Both the position numbers and the translations under genes were made by a program. 64,000 nucleotides of DNA from Tolypocladium sp. Sup5 PDA-1 (taxonomy: Eukaryota > Ascomycota > Sordariomycetes > Hypocreales > Ophiocordycipitaceae). Of the stretch, positions 23,068-34,545 are shown piece after piece. Location: positions 224,361-288,360 of the forward strand of contig JPHH03000043.1 of the NCBI GenBank assembly GCA_000750105.3. The letters run 5' to 3'. The notes below the pieces were generated by a model, which saw only the letters and a program-made list of their open reading frames with translations, ran no database searches and was not told where the DNA came from. The stretch's first letter is position 1, and every line of letters starts with the position of its first letter.

Positions 23068-24102
23068 ATGTCCGAAGTCAAAGGGTACCGCAGGCCAGAG
23101 CATGGCGTCTTCCGCTTCCTACCGGACGCCTGGGTCCCGTACGCCGAGCTCATGCGTCTCGACCGGCAGGCAGGCTTCTGGGCCTTCTACTGGCACTACC
23201 TGATAGGGCTCGGGTTCGCCATCAACATCCCCCCGTTCTCCGGCGAGATGGACTTGACCACCCTTGCCTTCCTCGCGGGATACCTCTGGGTCTGGACCAC
23301 GCTCTTCCGCGGCATCACCTGTACGTGGAACGACAACCTGGATCAGGATTTTGACCGCCAGGTTGCTCGCTGCCGCGTGAGACCCATCCCGCGGGGTGCC
23401 GTCTCGACCGCGCAGGCACACGTCTTCACTGCGGCGCAGATTGCGGTTGGGGCCGCCATCTTGTACCCGTTGGGCGGTTCGGTGTCGATCCACGCCGTCA
23501 TAGACGGCGTGCTTCTGTTCATCTACCCTCTGCTGAAGCGCTGCACGAACTACCCCCAGGTCGAGCTGGGCTTTGGGCTCTCGTACGCCATCTTCTTGGT
23601 GGCGGCCATGGTCGGCAAGGACCCGTTGGCACCTCTGTTCGACCCGTCGTCGGATCTGTCTGCTCGGTTGACCACCGTCGCCGAATCGCCACTGGCCCGG
23701 TCGGCTGGGTATCTCTACTTCTCCGGCATTCTGTGGACGGTCATCTTCGACACGATCTATGCTCACCAGGACTATCTCGACGATTTGAAGGCCGGAGTCA
23801 AGGGTCTCGCCGTGCGACTCGGCCGGAAGGGAACGAAACCCGCCTGCTACGTCGCGGGCGCGGTGCAAATCTTCTGTCTGGTGAAAGCGGGCCAGTTGGC
23901 GGGGTTCGGCGAGGCGTACTACGCCATCTCGTGTGGCGTTACTGCTCTCGTGCTGGCGTGGATGATCGCGGTGGTCGACTTGGAAAATGGCGACAGTTGC
24001 GCTTGGGCGTTCGGTAGTGGAAGCGGCTATGTCGGTACTGCGATGACGGTTGGGCTCATGGCTGACTTCGTGCTGAAGAAGTATGGATACTATTCGGCCT
24101 AG
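23068..24102 (+). CDS. UbiA-type aromatic prenyltransferase
   Basis: Intronless, 344 aa, multi-pass membrane protein of the COQ2/UbiA superfamily that would attach an isoprenoid chain to an aromatic or related acceptor. Both Mg-diphosphate motifs are intact. The first is NDNLDQDFD (about residue 91), followed by the RVRPIPRG arginine segment. The second is DTIYAHQDYLDD (about residue 230). Hydrophobic helices fill the rest and length is normal. Homologues in fungal meroterpenoid clusters farnesylate phenolic polyketides or nicotinyl pyrones. UbiA-type terpene cyclases are the main alternative, but they tend to diverge at these motifs. No prenyl-diphosphate synthase or Pyr4-like cyclase is visible here. 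Confidence 0.9.
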   Translation: MSEVKGYRRPEHGVFRFLPDAWVPYAELMRLDRQAGFWAFYWHYLIGLGFAINIPPFSGEMDLTTLAFLAGYLWVWTTLFRGITCTWNDNLDQDFDRQVARCRVRPIPRGAVSTAQAHVFTAAQIAVGAAILYPLGGSVSIHAVIDGVLLFIYPLLKRCTNYPQVELGFGLSYAIFLVAAMVGKDPLAPLFDPSSDLSARLTTVAESPLARSAGYLYFSGILWTVIFDTIYAHQDYLDDLKAGVKGLAVRLGRKGTKPACYVAGAVQIFCLVKAGQLAGFGEAYYAISCGVTALVLAWMIAVVDLENGDSCAWAFGSGSGYVGTAMTVGLMADFVLKKYGYYSA

Positions 24103-24656
24103 GGAAGGGGGGGTTATAGGCATGATGCCTGCAGTCATTACTGCCATAGTCTCGTGAATACCTTACCCGAGTACATAGTCTTCCAGCCATTGCTGGGCCT
24201 TGTGTACGTACCTTAGGTGGGAGGGCAGCATCGAGTTCGATGTTCTGATCTTGAGTGGAAATCCAGTACTGTAATTCGCCTCAATTGGTGACCTGTTGAT
24301 AACGTGATACAGTATTTCGTTGCCAGCTTTGGCAAACTCACAGCTGCGTTATGTCAATATCCCGTCCTTGTGTCTTTAGGAGTAGTAGGGACATCCGATG
24401 AAGCAACTGAGCGGCGAAGTAATCATTGAAATGCAGAGCTATCTATCGCCGAGATCATGTTTGCATTTTTCTTTTTCTTAGAGCAAAGAAGCAGACTCGT
24501 GAGGCGTGGCGCATCATTCGAGGGTCTTTAGTTTACCGTTCTCAACAAGTTGAAGAATTCATTGACGAACATCCATTCTTTGTTTCCAGAGTTACTAACT
24601 GTTGAACCTAGTAAAAGAGAAAGGGCATGTACTAGGCGCCTGGCATGCGAGCATTT
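24103..24656. other. Spacer between convergent genes
   Basis: 3' flanks of the prenyltransferase and the SDR. No gene seen. Confidence 0.6.
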
Positions 24657-25707
24657 TTACACCCATTGCTTGTTACCCAGATGCGAGATGAACGCACCAC
24701 CATATCCCTCCTCAATGCTAGCCTTCTCCCAGACGGACCGAACAGCCTTGACCGATTCCTCCGGGGTGATTGGACCCTTGAAGTGGGGGGCATACGATGC
24801 GAGCTTGCCCACGAATCCCATCAGGCCATTCACCTGCTCTGGCGTGGCTGGAGAGATGTGTTAGTCCACTACTAGTACTCAGGCGTCCCCGCCAGAGCTG
24901 GGAATAGAGATAAGTACGTACCATTTGCATAGCGACCGACTTCTACCAAGCCCGGACTGATGCTTAAGAAGAGGATGCCCTCTTTCTTGTATTCCGCGTT
25001 GAACTTGGCCACGATAATGTTCAGGGCGGCCTTGGATGCGGCATAGATCGGGCCAACGTCAATCTCGCATTGGTTGGTCAGGTCGATGTCGCCCACGCCA
25101 GATGAGATGGCGATGACCTTCTTGGCCTTGCCCTTCTTGATCAGAGGAACAAAGAGGTTGAAGAGGTGGAGCTGGCCGGTGACATTTGTCTGGAATGTCT
25201 CGGCAGCACCAGCATCGACCTCTTCGATCTTATCGGCCCTGTTTTGTGCATCTACCATTAGTCCACACCATCACAGAACAGCCTGGAGCCGGGGGGTGGT
25301 CGTCAGGAGAGGGAGAGGTAAGACATACAATGCGCTGACAGGTCCGTAAGCATCAAACTCGGGCACGAGACCGGCGTTGGCAACCAGGTAGTCGACACCA
25401 CGGTCGCCAACGATCTTGGCGGTCTCGGCGGCCGCCTCCTTCAGGCTGGCGTAGTTGGTGAGGTCTCCATGGAGGATGTGTACATTGGGGCGGTCGCCCA
25501 GCTCCGCGGCAACCTTCTTCTCGGTCGCAGCCTTGTTACGGACAAGACCGATGACCAGGTTGTCCTTATCTTCCGACAGTTGCCGAAGGAACTCGAACTG
25601 AAATCAAGGGTTCAATTAGCACGGGGTAAGCAAACGCGGTGGGATTGGGTGTGTAGCAGACGTACGCCAATTCCCTTGGACACCCCTGTGACAACGTAGA
25701 CGGACAT
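24657..25707 (-). CDS. Short-chain dehydrogenase/reductase (classical)
   Basis: Four exons: 25707-25666, 25597-25329, 25238-24922 and 24847-24657. They sum to 819 nt (272 aa). It has the Rossmann start VYVVTGVSKGIG, the NAG motif (LVANAGLV), the catalytic Ser (IAISSGVGD) and the YxxxK pair (YAASKAALN). This is a cytosolic NAD(P)H oxidoreductase acting on a ketone or alcohol, similar to fungal Nor1/ver-1-like or sniffer-like SDRs. Its upstream region carries the CGCCGAT/CGCCGAA pair at 26244-26258. The substrate is unknown. Confidence 0.9.
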
Positions 25708-26457
25708 GGTTCAAGTGAGTACAGGTAAGGATTTCTGAGCTAAACTGGTTTGTTAGTTTGATGGGGAAAGGAGAGATGCAGACAGGTTCTGGAATCAGAC
25801 GCTAGGGTATTTAGATATATAGCATATGTCAATTGATAGAACGCAATAGATCCTTGGAAAGCTTCGATTAAAGCTTTAATTAGTAAGCTCGGCGTTTGCA
25901 TTCCCCTGAGAGCCTGTTTGCGTGCCAATCCGTGACACGGATTCTGGCCAGTGAGAGGCGCCCGGTTGTTGGCCTATCGTAAGGTCTTGTTGGTGGTTGA
26001 ATCTTTGTCTTTTCGAAAGACTTTCCAGTTTCACATGCGACTTTGTGACAGGTACCTGGCACTAGTCTAGATTCAATTTCTTGGCACAGACCTCCCATCC
26101 ACTTTTTGGCGTCGTTATCGGCGCAACGGTCGCTATCACTTCGGCCGCCCCGCATGTAGCCGCCTGGGCACCCCTGTCTGACCGTTTCAGCTAATGAAAG
26201 GAAAGACACAGCCCACAATGTGGGGTTAGGCAAAACAGCAGAACGCCGATTCGCCGAACGCATTGTCCCGAACGAACGAGGTGCCTCACTGTTTGCGCAT
26301 GTCTTCCACTGATCACTTCCCAATCTGAACGGTACGGCACCAAACGCAGGCTCAAGGGGGATAGTTACCCCACAATATACATACGGTACGTTACGCCAAC
26401 TTCCCGTGGCCGTGCCAAGCTGCGTTACTATTGCACCAACAACACCCTTGACACCTT
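25708..26457. other. SDR promoter and spacer
   Basis: About 750 bp between the epimerase 3' end and the SDR start. It carries the motif pair at 26244-26258. A minus-strand open frame (25880-26509) overlaps it but is low-complexity and lacks family features. Confidence 0.5.
26244..26258 (+). promoter_or_regulatory. CGCCGAT / CGCCGAA pair
   Basis: Two copies of the recurring core, 8 bp apart (26244-26250 and 26252-26258), about 540 bp upstream of the SDR start. Confidence 0.45.
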
Positions 26458-27566
26458 TTAGACAAGATCCTCGGTGTTCCACTTGATGCTCTGCTCCAAC
26501 CCTGTCCACCCGTCCTTGCCCATCTTTCGTAGCAGATCCTCCGCCCGCTGACGAGGAACAATCTCGCTCAGATCCTCCCCGGCTTGGAAGGGCGAGGCAA
26601 AGCTGCGGGTCGGGTACAGCCGGCGAAACACGTCCAGGATCCGATCTCCGTTCATGGGCTCGGCGAACGCAAAGATACGTTCTGACTGAACCTCTGGGAT
26701 CATCGCGGCCGCCACATGCAGGAGGGCGTCATCCTGGACGTCGACATAGTACTCTGTCACCTTGATGTATTAGTGGCCCGTCTCTCTCTCACACCCCCAC
26801 CCCAAGCGATGATAGACATACGAGGTGGGACACTGGCCTGATAGCCGTTGGTGTCTCCGTTGAAGAGACTCACAACAATGCCCGAAGTGGATGGGTGGCC
26901 TTGGTTGGCGGGGTCGAGACTAGCGCCGAAGTTGAGATTCGGCACGACTGTATTCAGGGTGAAACCCGGTTGCTTCTCCTCCATGAACTTCCAGGCCTCC
27001 TTTTCCGACAAGGTCTTGCTGGCTGCATACACAGGCAGCGCGTGCTCGGGTCCATAGGGCGGTGGGTCGCGATAAGCCTGCTCCACCGCCTCGTCGTTCC
27101 ACGTATCGGTGGTGACCTTGAAGGGGTTGTTGGGCTTTGGAATTAAGGCCGCGGTCGAAGAGGACGTGAGCACGAAGCGCTTGACGCTTGGCTCCCGTGC
27201 CGCGGATTCCAGAGCGTTCCGCGTCCCCGCCACGGTTCCCGGTATCACGTGGTCGGGGTTGGGGTCCATGGTGAAGATGGATGCGGTGTGGACAACGGCT
27301 GCGACGCCCTTGACTACTTGCGCGAAGGCGTTTGGCTCTGCCATGTCTGGTACAGCCATCAATTCGAAGTTACCCGGGCCGTACTTTTTGTCGAACAAGT
27401 TGCTGATCCAAGCATTCTTCTCTGGGCTTCGCGTGGTACCGCGGACCTTGTAGCCGTGTTTGAGGAACTGGTCGGCGATGTGAGATCCAATAAAGCCCGC
27501 GGCGCCCGTGACGAGCACAGTTGAGCCTTTAGGAACAGCAAACTGATCGGTTGGCGACGACGACAT
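26458..27566 (-). CDS. NAD(P)-dependent epimerase/reductase (extended SDR, GRE2-like)
   Basis: Two exons: 27566-26822 and 26753-26458, 1041 nt (346 aa). I chose the acceptor GACAG at 26754 because it restores the family run PPQYYVDVQDDA; an earlier AAG acceptor would break the frame. It has the cofactor motif TGAAGFIGSHI near the N-terminus, the catalytic S/T region FVLTSSSTAA, YAASKTLSEKEAW (YxxxK) and a C-terminal block FAFAEPMN with the typical end of methylglyoxal-reductase/aldehyde-reductase-like proteins. It would reduce a carbonyl of a pathway intermediate; a general aldehyde-detoxifying role is the alternative. Confidence 0.88.
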
Positions 27567-28085
27567 GGCGACAATGCTTGTCTGGCTGCGGGATCAAGAC
27601 TGACTCAAACAGTAGATGTAGATATTTGTAACTGCGGAGGGACTTGTGGGAGGGGGAAAAAAAGTAGTAATGCTAAGATATGTAAAGTGAAATTGTACTT
27701 TGATGTTAACTGAGGGGAGGTGCATTACGTGCTTACATGAAGCGCCGTCAACTCGTTGCAAAGGAGGGGAGGTCCGGTAATGGTCCGTGTCAGACATTGA
27801 CTAGGCACGAATGGTCTTTTATATACTTCACAGCGGAGTGCAAATACTTTCGCTATCACACATCCGCGTGTGGTGTACGAAAATGTAATCAGTGTAGAGA
27901 TCATTCGCTCAAGCAGTGTATAGAAGAATGCCCAGTCTCAGCTGAAAGGCACGAAAGAGGTTGTCACCAAAATGGCAGTCGTGTTATGACCGTATCTCCA
28001 CACCCGTCAAATTACCCCGGTAAAATCACAATGAGATTTCCACTTGACTAACCCTAACTACTCGGACGATTTGTACATTGAACAA
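27567..28085. other. Spacer upstream of the epimerase
   Basis: Epimerase promoter and cupin 3' flank. No gene or recurring motif recognised. Confidence 0.55.
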
Positions 28086-28979
28086 TCAACTACTGTGAGA
28101 ATCTCTGGTATACTCGGGGTACGACCGCTCATACCTGGATAGGAAAGCAAGCGTTGGATTAGCAGGGCCACAGTATTACTTGGTAAGCCATCAACTTACC
28201 CTAGAATACTCTCCGCATACCAGGCAATCCCGCGGTGTGCCCAAAAGAGCATCGGCGTCGGCATCCAGTTGAGGAAAGGCGGGCACAGCAGCGAAGACGC
28301 GTTTTCGGTGAACAGAATGATCTGGAGAACCGATGGCTGCAGGCCGGCCTTGAGGCAATCATTGACGTAGCCCGACAAGTTGCGCAGGAAGTTGACGTCC
28401 AGAATGTGCTCTTTCTTACTGGTACAGGGATCCAGCCAGATGGAGAAGACAAGGTCCTCGGTGCCTGTTTTGTGAGCCCAGAATCGATGCCTGTATTAAA
28501 AGTCAAACGTCGGTCTCTCCGGTCAGTCATTTGGTGGCTTTTGTTTCGCCAGCCAGGAGACAGGCTAATGCAAAAACTCACCGTGTGCCACGGGGGATAG
28601 GGAAGACTCCGTCGTCCTTGGTGATGGCGTATTCCACACCGTTCATAACGACGCCCAAGACACCCTGCTCGACTTTGAAGAACTCGTCTTGCAAACGATG
28701 TATATGTCTACCGTCCCAGGTAGGCATTAAACCATTTGGTGTCCATTGGCTAAGATGGGGGCTCGCCTGTTCTTTTACCTACAGTGGGGGTCCAGATAGT
28801 CCGGCTCGGACGAAGTAGTTTTCCATGTGATGCGTCTCTCGGATGTACCAGAGCCCGTCTGGTTTGGAGAGCGGCTCGTACAGGGCTGCATCTCCGAGGT
28901 GAGACCACGACGGCTTGTCGTTGTTCTTGGTCCGTTGCGGCGGTCGTGGCGATAGCCACCGTTGGAATGCGGTCGCCAT
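28086..28979 (-). CDS. Cupin-fold protein
   Basis: Four exons: 28979-28783, 28749-28582, 28490-28200 and 28134-28086. They sum to 705 nt (234 aa), all GT-AG. The second intron interrupts a single cupin domain: HRLQDEFFKVEQGVLGVVMNG is followed by PIPRGTRHRFWAHK. This is the usual double-stranded beta-helix with partial metal-site residues (H, E and a later H). The C-terminal half is helical and hydrophobic (FLNWMPTPMLFWAHRGIAWYAES). Related proteins sit in several fungal metabolite clusters; their roles range from isomerase or dioxygenase to no known activity. It is head-to-head with the flavin monooxygenase, suggesting co-expression. The reaction is unknown. Confidence 0.8.
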
Positions 28980-29159
28980 ATTCGGAGATAAAGTCAAAAA
29001 GAACCTGGGTAGGAGAACACGATTGTGCAATGACTTGGAGTAGTCGCCGGCCGATGCACCCGACGGGCAAGAGGTAAAGAATTGCTACGTCATCAAGTAT
29101 TTATAAATCTTTGTAGTATCGATTCAGGTGGTGTCTAGTGAGGTTGCGCTTTGTCGCTT

Positions 29160-29198
29160 GTCGGCGATTGGCACCCATCCCATGGACAACTTCGGCGA
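29160..29198 (+). promoter_or_regulatory. Two TCGGCGAT sites in the cupin/monooxygenase promoter
   Basis: TCGGCGAT at 29161-29168 and TTCGGCGAT at 29191-29199 lie in the divergent spacer 28980-29634. They match the core found at other cluster promoters. Apart from these and TAGGTAGGTAC-type elements near 29352, the spacer holds nothing recognised. Confidence 0.4.
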
Positions 29199-29634
29199 TC
29201 TGCATACCGGCTGGCAGGGGTCTGGCTTGCATTGTATGTAGCAGAAACCACATGCAAACAAGGGATGAAAAGTCTACTGTACATACGCCGTACGCATCCT
29301 GGATCTTTGGCTGCATGCACCTTCCCCATCTTCTGTCAAATTGGAGAAATTAGGTAGGTACGTTCAGGGTCGGGGCCTGTACCCCGCTAGGGCACTGTAT
29401 CTGAACCTAGGTACCTATCTGATTTCCGCTTGGGGGCACTCGGGGCAGCGGTATCTTTTAGATATACCCTTCGACTCTAGCTTCATATGGTCTCATGTCG
29501 GAGTTGACTCTGCCGTGCTCGTCAATTCTTCATATCGCACCAGCGATCAGAGGGGGAGGAATTTAAACACTCGGTGCTATTTCCCCAGGGGTCGTAGCAA
29601 TCATTGCAAACCCAACTACCACCAATTTGTCGCC

Positions 29635-31108
29635 ATGGCGAATACAGGTAGTACCTCACGGCCAGTCTTCACCATCCTAGTTGTGGGCTGCGGTCTCAGT
29701 GGCCTAGCGTCCGCCCTGGCTCTTGCTCAAGCCGGACACCGCGTAACCGTGTTTGAGCGCAGCCCGAAGCTGCAAGAGGTTACTACTTTGTCACTTTTAT
29801 TTTCTCCCACAGATAAAACTAGAACGCAGTTCATCCCCTTGCTGACTCTGAGACTATTTTGGACAGATCGGTGCCGGGATACAGCTGTCCCCGAACGCCA
29901 CTCGTTTGCTTCAGCATTGGGGCGTCTTTGACGAGGTGCTTCGGTATGCTGATCAACCCGAGGACGGGACTTTCCGCTCCTACCGGGGAGAACTGCTCTC
30001 GCATTCCCCGCCAGTGTCTCATCCGAACCTGGTGAGCAAATCCCCGTATCTGGTAGTCCATCGCGCCGACCTCCTGAGGGCCTTGCTATCGGGGACGAGC
30101 AAGCATGCCACCATAGAGATCAAACTTGGCAGCGAGGTTGCAGAAGTTGACTTCAACAAACCATCCCTCCGTCTCTCCACTGGAGAGGTCTACGAAGCGG
30201 ACCTCATACTCGGCGCCGATGGGGAGAGGTCTCGTTGCCGGGCTGGCCTGTTGGGCCATGAGGACCCTCCTTATTGCCCGGGCGACGTGGTCTACCGCGT
30301 CTCCGTCCCCACCAAGGCCATAGCCCCGGGTCACTCGGACTGGGACCTGACGAGACGCTCCAGTGTCAACTTTTGGATGGGCCCGCGCGGGCACGTGGTC
30401 ACGTATCCCATCCAGCAGGACATGCTCAATGTCGTTCTGATATATGCCGAAGGGCCAAGTACCACGAAGGCCATGTATGGGCCGCAACGCGCTACGATAG
30501 ACGAGTTCAGGAGCAGGGTCTCGGGCTGGGATCCGGTGCTTCACGACCTGATAGACATGGAAGGGTCCGTCTGTACAAAGTGGAACCTGTTTCAAATCCG
30601 TGAGCAGAGCCAATGGCACCACGAGAGCGGTCGATTTGTGCTCATTGGCGATGCTGCTCATGCAATCTTGCCATGCCTGTGAGTTTCGGAATGGATTCTC
30701 ATGCAATTTCTCTCCTTGCCTAACCCTCCGTGACTGGTTGGCTAATAGTCTAACCCAATCTTCTTCAGAGCTCAAGGTGCGGCACAGGCATTCGAGGACG
30801 CAGGCGTCCTTGGTGCCATATTCGACCAGTTGGTGGCACGGGAGCAGATTCCAGATGCCGTCAAGGTATTCGAGGATGTGCGTAGACCACGAGCCTCAGA
30901 CGTCAGACAGCGTTCACTAGACCAGAAGGCCATGTTTGCTCTTGCTGATGGTGCAGAGCAAGAGAAACGGGATGCAATGCTCCGCGCAGGCGAAGACTAT
31001 CCATTGTTTGAATGGCTTTGGGGTTATGATGCCATTGAAGGGGGGCGAGAAGCGTGGAAGAGATTCTTAAACGAGAAGAGTATTGAGAATAGTGCCTACG
31101 TTCCCTAG
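29635..31108 (+). CDS. FAD-dependent monooxygenase (salicylate-hydroxylase-like)
   Basis: Three exons: 29635-29778, 29867-30678 and 30769-31108. They sum to 1296 nt (431 aa). It has the N-terminal dinucleotide motif VVGCGLSGLASALALAQAGH, then IGAGIQLSPNATRLL, the second FAD/NADPH motif ILGADGERSRCR (DG) and the GD motif LIGDAAHAILPCLAQGA. This order is that of class A aromatic hydroxylases such as salicylate or 3-hydroxybenzoate hydroxylase. Many cluster members hydroxylate, epoxidise or oxidatively decarboxylate phenolic or polyenoid intermediates. With an ammonia-lyase and an aromatic prenyltransferase nearby, hydroxylation of a benzoate- or cinnamate-derived ring is attractive but is inference. 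Confidence 0.9.
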
Positions 31109-31722
31109 TTGTAACTACTAGTAAGAACAAGAAACAAGAGAGTATGCACACACCGCAGATCAAGTAGAGCACTTTTCGAAGATGATAGATCTTCTGTGAT
31201 GTATTCTTTGAGGATGTTTACGTCGCCATGTCCCTGGTTAGCCTATTCGGTTGCTTTGCTTGTTTGCGGCCCTTTTTCCTTTTCTTGCGGCTATTACAAG
31301 GGCGTACGTGATCTGAACCATACAGCTCGCCGTTGCTCGTTTTCCAAAGCCTAAGAGATCACTTCCTCCAACGAGTCGTGGATTGGGTAAATCCCACTGG
31401 TCCACATGGATTTCCTCAAGGGGGGGTCCAAGGCTCATCCATTGGTCACATCTTCTGACTGCCATTTCCGGTAGTTGCTAGCAGCTTCCTCCATGTCATG
31501 TTCGGCCTTCGCCTGCATAAGATGGGTAGTAATACCGAATTACCTAGGTAGTGACATGCTGTAAGTTTGTGGGCTGCCTACCTTAGGCCCAGTACTAGCC
31601 CCCCCCTCACCCCTCCACATTCGTCCGCTTGTACTACTTCTTTTCTCTCTCGATGCCCTGAATAGAATCGTGTTTCGTGATCACGTTCGATATTCCATCT
31701 TCACCTCGTCTGGCCAGCCACC
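31109..31722. other. Promoter of the second P450
   Basis: About 610 bp. A CCTAGGTAG-type element lies near 31549 and a pyrimidine-rich stretch precedes the ATG. No CGCCGAA core was noticed. Confidence 0.5.
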
Positions 31723-33477
31723 ATGTACACCATCGACAGCACCTATCACCCCCCGTATGTGGGCCTTTTTCTCCTCATTTTCAGTTGCTGTGTATACGCG
31801 GTCATCCAAGTCTTGAAACCTGTCGACTTGAAACGCTCGAGCGGGAAAAGGAGATGGTCTATGCCACCGGGGCCACCAGGAGCTCCGGTCCTGGGAAACT
31901 TGCCACAGATGATGAAAGCGCGCCGCGGAGGAGCCCTGTCGTTTAACAAATGGGTGAGTATTGTCCTGCCCCATGGATCCAACATGTGAAGCCGTCACAG
32001 TAAGCTGAAAAACAATCCGGTTTAGCTTGCCTCCTTGATACCATATGGCGAAATGGTGACATTGCACATGGGCTCCAAGACATGGATCGTGCTCAACTCG
32101 GACCGCGTCGTCTCGGAACTCATTGCCAAGCGCGGTAGGATCACCAACGAAAGACCGCATATGGCCATCGCGAGCGATCTCGTCAGCAATGGAAAGCGCA
32201 CGGTGATCCGTCAGGAAGAAGAATGGCGGGAGGGGCGCCGAGTGATGCATCATTTGCTCAGCGGCTCGAATCTCAAGGTCTATGCCGGCATGCAGGAGCT
32301 CGAGAGCGTCGACATGCTGCTCCGGTACCTTCGGGAGCCCAAGCTGTGGTATTCTCACCACTTCCGCTATGCGACCTCGGTGCTCTACAGGATCGTGATG
32401 GGCTACCCCCTGCACAAGAGCAAGGCGGAGCTCGACGCCTACCAGAGGGTGACGATCGAATTCGTGTCGTCCATCAACCAGAGCTACGTGGACTTTTTCC
32501 CTTCTTTCAGCAAGCTCCCCCATGTGCTGCAGCCGTGGCGAAGCTACTGGATGCAGATGGGCGCGTTTCACCGCCGTGTCTTCCAACAATGGTGGCAGCC
32601 CATTAGCGCCGCCGTGCGCGACGGCTCGGCGCCTCCGTCCTTTGTTCGCGACGTCCTGCTCCATCCAGACATGAGGTACGCTGGAGACGATGAAGAGGCC
32701 ATGTACTTGGCGACCTCTGTCATGGCAGCCGGTGGCGACAACACGCGCATGACCATGAATGTGTTCATCATGGCCATGGTCGCGAACCCTGAAGCGCAGG
32801 CACGGGCACGTGCAGAAGTCGATCGAGTATGCACGAAGGGCGACTCGCTCAGGCTTCCTCGCATGTCGGACATGTCCGAAATGCCCTACGTGGCGGCCAT
32901 GATCAAAGAGGTTCTACGTTGGCGGCCCACCGTCCCTCTCGTTCCCCCACATCAACTCACCGAGAACCTGGAGTTTGACGGGAATTTCACCCCGGCTGGC
33001 ACATGCCTCCTGATCAACTCCATTGCGCTCTCCAAGGAGTTCGAGGATGCAAACAAGTTCAAGCCGGAGAGATGGATTCAAGGACCGCCAGGGTTGGGCA
33101 AGACAATACCGAATTTCTGGGGATTCGGGGGCGGGCGTCGAGTCTGCGTCGGCTCCAAGGTGGCAGAGCAAGCTCTGTTCATCATCTTTGCCCGCTTACT
33201 CTACTGCTTCGAGTTGATTCCGGTGAGTACTTAGTTCACAAAATCACGATTCCATTTCTTTTATGCTCTGGTCTTAAGTACCATAAAATGAGACGGTTTA
33301 CTGATAAAGCGAGACGGGATCTAGGATGGGCCTATCGACGACGAGAAACTCAATCACCAGAGTCTGGACGAGCCATTTCCCGTCCGGGCCACTGTACGCA
33401 GTGCTGGCCATGCGGCACTGATTGAGGGTGAGGCCGCAAAGTACGAGGCTTCCTTCTCTACATTCGCTACAAAGTAG
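31723..33477 (+). CDS. Cytochrome P450 (second; ordA-like)
   Basis: Three exons: 31723-31953, 32026-33222 and 33325-33477. They sum to 1581 nt (526 aa). N-terminal membrane helix (VGLFLLIFSCCVYAVI), then the proline hinge MPPGPPGAPVLGN. The I-helix reads AAGGDNTR, the ExxR is in IKEVLRW, the PERW segment is in FKPERWIQG, and the heme loop FGGGRRVCVGSKVAEQ carries the ligand Cys. The hinge and heme loop resemble the O-methylsterigmatocystin-oxidoreductase group (CYP64-like), which acts on polyketide or aromatic substrates. It lies between the flavin monooxygenase and the ammonia-lyase on the same strand. The substrate is not predictable. Confidence 0.9.
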
Positions 33478-34545
33478 TAGGCCTCAGTCATTCGTCTCAC
33501 ACGGGAAGACAGACCAAGAAGGAGGAGTATGGGAGCATGGAGGAGATGCAGAACTTTGAACCTCAAGCTTTGATCAGCCAGATGTGGCTATGATTTTGTC
33601 CCAGAAATAGCTGTTGGTTCCAAAAGAGCAGAAGTGCCTGATACGAAGGTCCAACCAAGACAAGAGTATATGATACGTAGACAATTCCATCCTTGTTGTG
33701 TTGCTAGACATTGGGAAAGCCAAAGCCTGGAGAATCGGCGAAAAGTTTCATTCCTGCCTTTGGTCGTCGTCGTGTACCACGTTGCTGAATCGACTGTTCC
33801 CCCCGGCGCGTTGGACCTTGTCTGAAGTTGAAACAGGGCTTGACACGGCCCGTCCAGCCGGCGGACGTTGAGTGGGTCCCAGTCAGCCCTGTGGACCGGG
33901 AGCCTGAAGGATTCCCGATCCTCTCCACACTGCAAAACGCCGACTCGCCGAACGCCACGATAAGCAAAGCTTGACGAACGGGGGCGAAGCGTGGGGGTGT
34001 GGACAGGGATTTGGTCACTTTGGCCCCACAATTGCTTTGTTGCATCTTACTCTCATGTGAGATCTTGGGCCTCGCATATTGTCATGCAGGTATTACACAA
34101 GCTGCCCAACAAAAAAGAAGTGTCTGATTACGGCTTTTAGCTCTTCACGGCTGTCTACGCAAAGGAAGCACAGCTTACGAGATACAGTACGCTTACTAGA
34201 GGGCATCGACGTTGGGACGGCGCAGTTCACGTTGGTCTTCGGCGTGCTGCGTGAAGTCGGCCAGTCAACTCCGAAGGATCTGGGAATTTTTTCGCCTATC
34301 TACACGGGTTACTTGTAATCTGTAGGTAGGTAGGTACCTAGGTAGGTACGAGAGTTGCTCCTTTGACGAGATGGGCAATCGAGTCAGCCATGTTTACAAA
34401 TACACAAGCTCAACACATGGCCCGGCGTGATATTAATCACTGTCTCGAACCGGTCAAGAGCCTGGGACTAAAAAAGACATTCCCATTGAGCCATTGGTAA
34501 TATCCAGCTCTGCGGCGCGGCGTCTTTTTTTCCCCCTTCCTCATC
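33478..34545. promoter_or_regulatory. Ammonia-lyase promoter region
   Basis: About 1 kb without a supported gene. It carries CGCCGAC at 33938-33944 and CGCCGAA at 33946-33952, about 600 bp upstream of the ammonia-lyase, plus a GTAGGTAG tandem near 34325. Confidence 0.45.

Noticed and set aside
23068..24102. UbiA-type terpene cyclase (fumagillin type)
   Set aside because: Both Asp-rich prenyltransferase motifs and the RxRP segment are canonical, favouring a transferase; kept only as an alternative.
23119..24147. 342-residue minus-strand open frame
   Set aside because: Antisense shadow of the prenyltransferase, whose motifs are unequivocal on the plus strand.
31681..32664. 327-residue minus-strand open frame
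   Set aside because: Antisense to the second P450; composition rich in His/Arg, as expected of a shadow.
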